From Clytia hemisphaerica (taxonomy: Eukaryota; Cnidaria; Hydrozoa; Leptothecata; Clytiidae), in NCBI GenBank assembly GCA_902728285.1, contig CACVBU010001153.1, positions 372,001 through 436,000 of the forward strand: 64,000 nt of DNA, in the 5' to 3' direction. The stretch's first letter is position 1; each line of letters opens with the position of its first letter. Below, piece after piece: positions 57,001 through 64,000 of the stretch. The notes under the pieces are model-generated. The model had not been told where the DNA came from. It ran no database searches and saw nothing but the letters and a program-made list of their open reading frames with translations. The translations under genes were made by a program, and so were the position numbers.

Positions 57001-57225
57001 TTCTTAATTCAGCTGTGTACGAGCATTTGAACAAAAAAATATATTTGAGAATTTAAAATCACAAAGTGATTACATTCCGGTGACACACTAGTCACTAGTT
57101 ACATTTCATTAGTAATAACTTACCTCCTGAAAAGCTCCTTTTGCAAATCCAATTGTTTCAATGAAAATTGTTTCCCTTCCAGCTTTACTTTCAATCTTTG
57201 AAAATCTCCGCATTAGTTGAGGCAT
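51086..57225 (-). CDS. Schlafen-like protein with AlbA_2 domain and low-complexity tail
   Basis: Seven exons on the minus strand: 57225-57124, 56784-56712, 56328-56220, 55674-55578, 55193-55110, 52661-52509 and 51598-51086. Phases agree (0, 1, 2, 0, 0, 0) and give 376 residues. Residues about 17-125 match the Schlafen AlbA_2 (divergent AAA_4) domain: ESKAGRETIFIETIGFAKG, then LLNSHGGVIYFGVNSSGII across an intron, KEEDDLRLAVDRTFGHFQP and the strand YRYIELKVSIGE. This resembles the core of Schlafen-like 1 (SLFNL1) more than the large vertebrate SLFNs: no helicase part is present. After residue 155 the protein is low complexity: basic/serine spacer, a threonine run, PPPPP, and an asparagine/tyrosine-rich end (NNNYDGANNW, NRFGFGLY). 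AlbA_2 folds bind nucleic acid in related proteins; catalytic residues cannot be confirmed here. The 2.4 kb intron before exon 6 carries the 53170-54425 element. Confidence 0.75.
51800..52105. mobile_element. Family M-like repeat
   Basis: Multiple AATTTAATTTGGCGG / AATTAAATTTGGCGGG words, ending TTCTTCCCGCCAAGATTTC. It has the same layout as families at 21148 and 48663 but the ends are unclear. It lies in an intron of the Schlafen-like gene. Confidence 0.5.
52178..52290. mobile_element. Fold-back family P, fragment
   Basis: GGCGGTTTTGCGCTTGTTG, then GGAGTTGGATATTATAGAA and GATTGAAATTGAAGAAG, collinear with the left arm at 22905. Confidence 0.5.
52375..52486. mobile_element. TIR element family N, copy 2 (short)
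   Basis: It contains ACCCTATCGCGGTCC, two CGCCGG / CGCC blocks and AAAAGGGCCGATAAGGTA. The right end is about 22 bases downstream of the exon 6 donor of the Schlafen-like gene. Confidence 0.7.
53170..54425. mobile_element. Poly-G-ended TIR element with tandem sub-repeats (1.26 kb)
   Basis: GGGGGGGGGGTCAACATT at the left and GATGTTGACCCCCCC at the right are inverted, followed inward by CCCATAGCC / GGCTATGGG. Both sides carry tandem units of 70-75 bp with GGTATCGATACCAACTTG and GGGGGACCCACCCCCTT. It contains the hairpin MITE at 53671-53894. Confidence 0.75.
53671..53894. mobile_element. Hairpin MITE family J (224 bp), nested
   Basis: ATACCGTTAGATTGGGTAAC at the left and GTTACCCAATCTCACGGTAT at the right. 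The arms extend about 80 bp (CATGCATAGCCCTCAAATGA, GGTCATTAAAATACAA). The spacer is about 55 bp. Confidence 0.85.
54548..54690 (+). mobile_element. tRNA-headed SINE, third copy of the 28643 family
   Basis: GGAGCTATGGCCGAGTGG (A box) and GCGGTTCCCGAATCC (B box), then a body ending AATCAAAAGACTGTTTAAAAG. The tail and body match the copies at 28643-28953. The tRNA stems are broken. Confidence 0.6.
54712..54864. mobile_element. MITE family C, copy
   Basis: ACTCTCGCTAATTCGAAG at the left and TTCGAATAAGCGAGAATCC at the right are inverted ends. The internal CAGAAAGATTCG and CCTTGACGGGAACCGAGAAT blocks are shared with 22060-22205. Confidence 0.75.
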
Positions 57226-58292
57226 ACTTTAGTTTTTTTCCTATTTATGAAAAATGTATTAGCATGAGTGTAAAATACATTCAGGTTATGATTGGTTCTG
57301 CTTTTTGCTATCTTAGGGTTTATTAGGCTAGAATTTATAGCTTGAATATTTTTATCTGACTTTCAGATGGAAATCTATTGTATTCTTCTGGAAAAGACAC
57401 AAGAACTGTTTACGGTTCTGAAAGGGGGTATTACAGGGCCTGAACTAACAGTCGGACATCGGACATCGTCCGACCCAATCGATGAAATGTCCAACCAAAA
57501 TAGATTCTGATCGGACATTATGTCCGACCCATATTTTCAGTCCCTTAAAAAATTCAAACAAATCAATAATATAATATTTACGGAAATTTGAAATTAGCAA
57601 CCTTCTTACATAGAGAAACTCTCTGCAGTTAAAAATGTCCTCTATATATTTTATTGTGTCTGAAAGCAAACAATTCATCCTTTTTCAAGCTTGCTTCAAG
57701 TCAAAATCACAGCACAAAAAATGCCCTCACTAATGTCTTTCTAAATTTCTAGCTGGTCTAATTTTTTGTCCAACCAAAACACTGATCACGTCAGACAATC
57801 CAACCAATTATAGCTAATTTTAGGCCCTGTATTGCCTTCCAAAAAATCCTTTTAAAGGTGCATACTTTCAAAAATTATACCTTTAATCAACAAACTTTTA
57901 TGCACTTCCCCTCAGAGGTTTTGCATAGTTACATGCACGAAAAAGTTTAATCAAGTTTATCATTTAGTTACAGTTTAGTTCATCAAAAAGTGCTAAAAAA
58001 ATTTTGCATAAATTATGCAGATTGTGGGGAAAATCCCTGTTTTCAATCAATTTTTGAACAAAATCGGTAACATAACATTTGATCTAAAAAGTTGAGAATT
58101 TGATATAATATAGTAGTATAGGTAGTATAGGTCTTAATTATGATTTTGAAGAACTCCCCCCCCCCCCCCAAAAAAAAAAAAAAACCATATGGAGTGATTA
58201 GAGCTAGGAGAAAAGGTAAACTTTTTTGAGCACTTTCCTAATCAGGAAAGTCAGGAAAGTAGGAAAATTGTAAAATACTTTCCTAATTACAC
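57226..58292. other. Upstream region of the Schlafen-like gene
   Basis: No gene recognised. A short inverted pair around GTCGGACAT / ATGTCCGACC (57450-57530) looks like part of a small repeat. A C12 A14 run lies at 58147-58183. Confidence 0.35.
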
Positions 58293-58877
58293 ACAACCCG
58301 AAGCATGGCCCGAACATGTTCGGGCCTCTTGATTAATACTTTTTAAAAATGGCACACGCGGGCCCGCGCAGTTTCAGACCATGTTCGGGCCAGATTTTGG
58401 AAAACTTGCTACGATCGCGCGTGTAATTTCAGGACCCAATATTTATATTTTAAATTCCTTATTTTAGCAAACAAATTTAAAAATCTTCATCTTTATTCAA
58501 ATATTGTTCAAATATAAAAGTTAATCATCTATTTTCCAATTAAGTTAGGAAAATTATTAAAAAGAATGATTTGAATCTTACATAATATGGTCTTCTTTTT
58601 ATTCTTTATCCCGTTCCCTTTTCTCGTGGTCTTCTCCTATTCGAAGCAGAATTTTTCTGGATATATTTTTGTACTGTTATACAACTTTGTGAATCAAACT
58701 GGTATTTGGAACTTTGAATTTGTCTAATGAAAATATTTAACAATCAGGAAAGGTAAATAAGATCAATTGTAAATACATGGCCCGAACAAAATGTTCGGGC
58801 CGATTCAATAATACTTTTTTGTGGCCCGAGCATGGTCGGAACAGGCCCGAACATGTTTGGGCCATGCCGTGGGTCGT
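58293..58877. mobile_element. hAT-like MITE, 585 bp, related to 45401-47695
   Basis: The ends ACAACCCGAAGCATGGCCCG and the inverse of ACGACCCACGGCATGGCCC match the 45401 family. The flanks AATTACAC and AATTACCA agree in six of eight positions. Sub-terminal palindromes read GGCCCGAACATGTTCGGGCC here. It is non-coding. Confidence 0.75.
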
Positions 58878-58883
58878 AATTAC

Positions 58884-59507
58884 CAGTCAGGAGTTCTATC
58901 CTAATTGAGCATTTTTTTTTTGATCGCACGGACTTTCTTAATTAGGATTATCCCTTTGTTTTTCAATCCTAATTAAGAATATGATTTTTAAAATTCAGAT
59001 TCTTCACCAACAAACAAAATCAGCAAATTCTAACTATGAGAAATAGATAGAGCAGGTCAAAGATGATATATTGAGCCAAAAATCAAAATAAAATTTGGGC
59101 GGAGGGCTTCAAAATGACGCCATAAGTAAAAATCTGCCTAATTAGGCACGTTAGTACTAATTAGGAATATTAAAGCCCGTGCTACATTATAAATGTTTAT
59201 CTGCTACGGTGTAGATAGGGCAATACACCCGCGTTTTATACGCGTTTTTGTCGCAGGTAATGGAACATTTTTCTAAATGTCATAACTCAAGACTCCATCC
59301 ATATTACTGTATCAAACTTTCAAAATCTGCTCTACACACTAAATTCTTTTATTGAAGGCTGATAAGAATCTGTGGAAATTTGTTATTTTGGAAAAAAACT
59401 GGAAATTCAATATATATTCTTAATTAGGATTGAAAAACAAAGGGATAATCCTAATTAAGAAAGTCCGTGCGATAAAATATGCTTAATTAGGATAGAACTC
59501 CTGACTG
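58884..59507. mobile_element. CAGT-ended TIR element, 624 bp, 5-bp target duplication
   Basis: CAGTCAGGAGTTCTATCCTA at the left and TAGGATAGAACTCCTGACTG at the right; arms of about 100 bp with repeated TTAATTAGGAT words. ATTAC flanks both ends exactly (58879-58883, 59508-59512). It abuts the hAT-like MITE. Confidence 0.85.
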
Positions 59508-59830
59508 ATTACACAGGCAAAAACTCCTGACTGATAAGGCGGGCATCACAAATAACTTGTGTTCGCGTCGTCCGACCGACTGATGATTTTTTCTAATTTT
59601 CCGACTCTTTTGAGTCGGAAAGTTGGAGAAACGTCAGATTTTTATAAGTATAATATAGTCCCAGCTAAGCTTTATCCCACTTTTAGTGAACCTTCCTATA
59701 CCTTTTGTCCTTCAGAAAAGCCGAAAACATTAGCCTTAATCCTTTGCTTGCAGCTCCTGTAGCCAGTAAGTAGTGTGACACCCTGTATTATTCATTTTAA
59801 TTCTCCCTCATGGTTTTTCAATTAGAGATA

Positions 59831-59990
59831 CCACTTTTCTCGCCGCCATCTTGAATTTATGTCACTTTCGCTTTTTGGACTAGAGAAAGTGAAAGTGAAA
59901 TCGCACGATCTAATTGGATGAAAAAATTATTGTGTGAACTGGGGCTGAATATAATTCTCATTTTAAATTCAAGATGGCGGCAAGAAAAGT
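59831..59990. mobile_element. Small hairpin MITE
   Basis: ACTTTTCTCGCCGCCATCTT at the left and AAGATGGCGGCAAGAAAAGT at the right, 26-bp arms with one mismatch. An inner inverted pair CACTTTCGC / GAAAGTG is also present. It is nested in the 59538 element. Confidence 0.8.
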
Positions 59991-60114
59991 ACGTATTTTT
60001 GCTTTAGAAAAAATGTTGTATATAAATTCTGGTTGATTTTAAGGTTTTTTCCTCTCTTCTCTCATTTACTTTGATTAGTATAGGCTTCTTCAATGTTTTG
60101 GGAAGATAAGTTTA

Positions 60115-61929
60115 AGTAAGTTTAGTGATGCTCAACACGGTTTTCGCAAACAACGCTCATGCGAAACACAATTACTAGCAACGATTGATAAATTTGCAAA
60201 AGCCCTTAACAACAGTGAACAGATTGACGCAGTCCTTCTAGACTTTAGCAAGGCTTTCGATAAAGTTAACCACAGAAAGCTACTCATCAAATTACATCAC
60301 TACGGCATTCGAAATGAAATAATTATCGTGGATCACTGACTTTCTATCCAATAGAACCCAATGTGTTGTTGTCCGAGGATCTAAGTCCCCACAATCAAAA
60401 GTTGAATCAGGAGTACCACAGGGATCTGTATTGGGTCCATTACTCTTTCTCATATATATTAACGATATGCCACTCACAACCGAATCCACACTTGCTTTAT
60501 TTGCTGACGACTCACTCCTACACCGCATCATTCGTAGCCTAAACGACACCACTATTCTCCAAAACGACCTTGACAAGTTACAAAAATGGGAAGACGATTG
60601 GTCCATGGAATTCCATCCCAAGAAATGTAAAGTTTTGCGAATAACAAATAAAGTAAAACCTACTGTCCGTGATTACTTCATCCACAATGAGAAACTAGAA
60701 ACAGTCAGCAAAGCCAAATACTTAGGGGTAACCATCAACAAACAGTATAGACCTAACTCTTCACACAAAAATTACGGGAAACGCATGTTTGGACTTTGTA
60801 CCCTATGCTGCACTCGAGCACTTAAGCCAAAGTCCCGCAAAAGCGGGACAAAAATCAGTTTTTTGAAGTTTGCAAAAAAACACCACATAGAAGATCTTTC
60901 AAATTCAGTATGTGAATAGAGCAGTAAAAAATACAACTTTTCTATTTTTCCTTTTTTTTGCAAAAGTTCTAGGAATGAAAATAAAGGGATAATGATAATT
61001 GAATACTATCCATTGATGACCCGCGGCACTATCGTAAAGCTAGAATCGCTTCGCGTACTCTTCGCTTGAGAAAATGATTGACAGATTGAAGTTTTTCACC
61101 CGCGCAGGAGTTCGCGGAGCGTTCTCGGCTCAATCCTCGGACCGTGCTAAAAATGGTAGACTGAGCTGTGATAGATCATTTCGATGGAAGTTGTTGGAAT
61201 GTTTACAAGGCTCTTGACAGAAAATCGTTTGTTTTATTGTCAATGATGACAGTGCGGTTATTAATTTTGTTAGATCTGACAAATTGATGTTTGTAAGTGC
61301 TCTTTATAGTTTTGATTCCCATTGAAGAATCATATTCTGGTTTTCATGTTATTAGATGCTGTTTTAGAGCTTTAGGTCTACACTGACAAAAAGCTAAATT
61401 GGAAAGACCACGTTAACACAATAGCTCTAAAGCTACCAATGTGAGACTTTTCCTGCAACGCAACCTTCAATCATGTCTTAAAGAGACCAAACTCGAATGC
61501 TACAAAATATTCATCCGCCCAATTCTCGAATATGCTAGCCCTGTCTGGTGCCCTCATAACAACACAACGTTATCTAGCAAGATCGAAATGGTCCAGCGCA
61601 AAGCTTGTAGATGGATTGAGAACAAATGGGCATACCAATACAGCCCAACAGCAATGGCTAAACGATTGAATCTCGATTCTCTTGAAACGCGAAGAGACTT
61701 ATCTTGTTTGAAAATGTTATTTGATTGCGTAAATGGCTTTAAATACATGGAGAAGTCTTTACTACCAACAAGACAAAGGACTTCTAATGTAAGATATAAC
61801 TTGATTCATGCAAAACTTAAAGTTTATGAAAACTCATTTTTTCCTTTCACTATTAAGCTATGGAATAGCTTGGACAATGGAATTATAAATTTAAAAGAAA
61901 GGGACGAATTTAGAAACTCTATTAAATAA
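60115..61929 (+). mobile_element. LINE ORF2 fragment, split by a transposon
   Basis: Reverse transcriptase motifs in order: QHGFRKQRSCETQLL, LLDFSKAFDKVNHRKL, (frameshift near 60320), SGVPQGSVLGPLLF, ALFADDSLL, EFHPKKCKVL, KYLGVTINK. Coding sequence resumes at 61391 (KLNWKDHVNTIA, a one-base shift near 61434, then PILEYASPVWCPH and a short C-terminus to 61929). It is a third LINE lineage, distinct from those at 29897 and 46476. An A/T-rich tail runs to about 62200. Confidence 0.9.
60743..61385. mobile_element. CAGT-ended element, 643 bp, inside the LINE
   Basis: CAGTATAGACCTAACTCT at the left and AGAGCTTTAGGTCTACACTG at the right are imperfect inverted ends. ACAAA is duplicated exactly (60738-60742, 61386-61390). 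Internal sequence is non-coding and includes GTCCCGCAAAAGCGGGAC. Confidence 0.85.
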
Positions 61930-62471
61930 GTATTATAATCATATACACTTTTCAATTACTTAAGACAAAACACTTAAGCTTCTGTCTAATTTCCAGTCAT
62001 GTCTATAATCTATCTACCTCGCGACAAACTTTTGCAAATTTTTGCCTTCGTTAAATTCCTAACTACTGTTAGTTTTTCTGGAAATACTATTTTTAACTTA
62101 CTATTTAAACTTACTTATCAATTATTTATTATTTATTATTTTAATATTTTAACCATTATATGTACATTTTAAATAAACTTAATTTAATAGACTTAAATTT
62201 TTTATTTTCCTAAAAAATCTTTTGTTAAATATTTGCGAAAGTAATTCTAATGAATTTATGCAAATAAATATAGAAATAGAAATAAGTTTATAAAAGTTAT
62301 TTGTTTTTCGGCGTGACTCTAGCGTAGCTTTTCAAATTTCCGATAGATTTGATTTTCGCCCGACTCATGGTTTGAAAATCCATTTTTCCGACGTTTTTTT
62401 TGCCGACCGACCGACTCGTTTTTTAGACCTAAAAACGACGCGAACACAAGTTATTTGTGATGCCCGCCTAA

Positions 62472-63351
62472 TGACGTACCTAACAAAAGAATCTTAAAAA
62501 CACTCTTCAAATTTGTACTTGAAAACAACTACTTCTTGTTCCAAGAAATCTTATATAGACAGAAATATGGCACAGCAATGGGAAGCAGAATGGCACCAGC
62601 CTATGCAAACTTATTCCTTGGAAAATTTGAAGAAGAACACATTCTGATTGACCCTTATACATCAAATATTTTACAATACTATCGTTTTCTAGACGACATT
62701 TTCCTCCTTTGGAAAGGCACTTTAAATGAATTACAGGATTTTGAAACACACATTAACCAAATACACCCAACTATAAAATTTACTTCTGAACATTCCAAAA
62801 CAAGCATCAACTTTCTTGACACTACAATTTACATTGACAAAAGAAAATTCAAAAGCAAAGTATACACAAAACCTACAGATTCTAAACCACTTCTTCATTA
62901 CAATTCCTACCACCCAACACATACAAAAGAAAATATTATATATTCACAAGCTCTACGCTACCGGTCACTAACAACGGACAACAAAATTTACACTAGAGAA
63001 CTGAAAGACCTAACAAAAACACTTATGAATAGAGGTTACCCCTTACACCTGATTAAAAAAATCTTTAATAAAACTGCCCATTTAACACAAGATGAGTGTC
63101 TACATAATAAAATTACACAAAAGAACAACATCACTCGACATAAAAGAATCTCATCCAAAAAACACAATCTACCATTTATTGTAGAATACTATGAAAACAT
63201 AAATCTTATAAAAAATATCTTAAACAGACACTGGCACTTAATACGTAATGACCCCTCACTGCATGATATATTTCCTAATAAACCATTCATTGTACATAAA
63301 CGTCATAAAAATATCGGACAACACCTGACCAGAACATGCTTTGTAGAATAA
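62472..63351 (+). mobile_element. Truncated Penelope-like reverse transcriptase
   Basis: A single open frame from 62536 to 63351, and open upstream to the TAA at 62471. It carries GTAMGSRMAPAYANLFLGKF, YRFLDDIFLLW, IKFTSEHSKTSINFLDTT, YTKPTDSKPLLHYNSYHP and the family's later R/K-rich part. This is the C-terminal two-thirds of the Penelope-like reverse transcriptase. The N-terminal part is cut exactly at the TIR element, and no GIY-YIG endonuclease follows the stop codon. Confidence 0.85.
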
Positions 63352-64000
63352 ACAACTTTATTAGTGATATTTAGTATATAGTCAATATTGCATATGAAAT
63401 AACAATATAATCCTCAACTTACTACCAACAGTACCAATACTTTCCATTTCCTCCCTATAATTATATATTAGCACACATCTCCTGAATAAAATATGGGGCT
63501 TCCTCATCTGAAACACGCTAAATCTGAAAATTATCTTAATCACATGATCAACAACCAGCATACACCTTTCACATAAATATACAAACAACCTAACTTTCGC
63601 TACTACACGACCACACAATACTCAACCTGCGGACCAAATAACCACCAACGAACAAAATACCCTATCAAAATATAAATAGATAACCACCACAAAAACACTC
63701 TACCCCATAACCACCAATATGTCAATCGAATAGCTACTAATAGCAGTCAAATAACTAAAAAATGAAAAAATCCCCAACAAACGCCCTACCTGTCAATCAA
63801 ATAATCAATTACATAACATTCAACTGATTACTAAACAATTGCACTATAGAACACCCTACCACATAATCTCAACCTGTCAATCAAATTAACCAACGGCGCC
63901 CCACCACAAAACCTTCAATATGCCAATCTAATAACCACCAACAACGCCCTATTATAAAACCCACAATATATATCCACTACATTAGCCCTCGACCTAAATA
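63352..64000. repeat. C/A-rich low-complexity end
   Basis: Strongly strand-biased (few G on the plus strand). Degenerate repeats such as CCTGTCAATCAAAT, CAACGCCCTA and ATAACCACCAA recur at irregular spacing from about 63600. No gene. It may be a decayed satellite. Confidence 0.5.

Larger units (their letters stand above)
59538..62468. mobile_element. TIR element with TAA target duplication (PIF/Harbinger-like), carrying nested insertions
   Basis: The first 34 bases (GGCGGGCATCACAAATAACT, TGTGTTCGCGTCGT) are exactly inverted at 62435-62468. TAA lies on both sides (59535-59537, 62469-62471). Sub-terminal GACCGAC / GTCGG words occur at both ends. A 3-bp TWA duplication is the PIF/Harbinger pattern; no transposase is visible. 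Confidence 0.75.

Noticed and set aside
1..64000. CRISPR array, prophage or bacterial operon
   Set aside because: Introns, LINEs and MITEs show a nuclear animal genome, and the tandem repeats present lack unique spacers.

Overview
The window is an AT-rich piece of an animal (metazoan) genome. The protein-coding genes are split by introns of roughly 50 to 1,500 bases with GT-AG ends (one intron swollen to about 3 kb by a retrotransposon). No bacterial-style operons, ribosome binding sites or CRISPR arrays are visible. The families present (PH/PTB adaptor, retinol-dehydrogenase-type SDR, Schlafen AlbA_2 protein, discoidin-like secreted protein, CR1/L2/Jockey-type LINEs, a Penelope-like element, many MITEs with poly-G ends) fit an aquatic invertebrate, but I cannot name the phylum.

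I assembled seven gene models by hand, matching splice sites and intron phase. Minus strand: a 36-residue tandem-repeat protein of unknown function (about 14507 to 9261); a Dok-like PH + PTB adaptor (19514 to 17186 or beyond); a conserved-looking protein of unknown function, 5' end not found (35168 to 28546); a complete membrane-anchored SDR of the retinol dehydrogenase group (41496 to 37358); and a Schlafen-like AlbA_2 protein (57225 to 51086). Plus strand: a small secreted protein with an F5/8 C (discoidin-like) end (24746 to 27012) and a tentative 74-residue protein (48397 to 49767). The genes look functionally unrelated, and no shared pathway is visible.

Layout: 1-9.2 kb holds only repeats (MITE families A, B, F and H, mini-satellites). 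9.2-20 kb holds the repeat-protein and adaptor genes with MITEs in their introns. 20-24.7 kb is MITE-rich and gene-free. 24.7-41.5 kb is the gene-dense part, with a 2 kb LINE inside one intron and a near-perfect 681-bp palindrome inside another. 42.6-47.7 kb is a retroelement and DNA-transposon nest: a LINE fragment, a PHD-type LINE ORF1, and a 2.3 kb TIR element with an exact 8-bp target duplication that contains two further insertions. 48.4-57.2 kb has the small gene and the Schlafen-like gene. 58.3-64 kb is a second nest of TIR elements, a LINE split by another transposon, and a truncated Penelope-like element.

The most distinctive signal is the density of short inverted-repeat elements and their placement. 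Several unrelated families end within about 5 to 25 bases of a 5' splice site, and one LINE is interrupted by a 643-bp element whose removal together with one 5-bp target copy brings the reading frame back into register.
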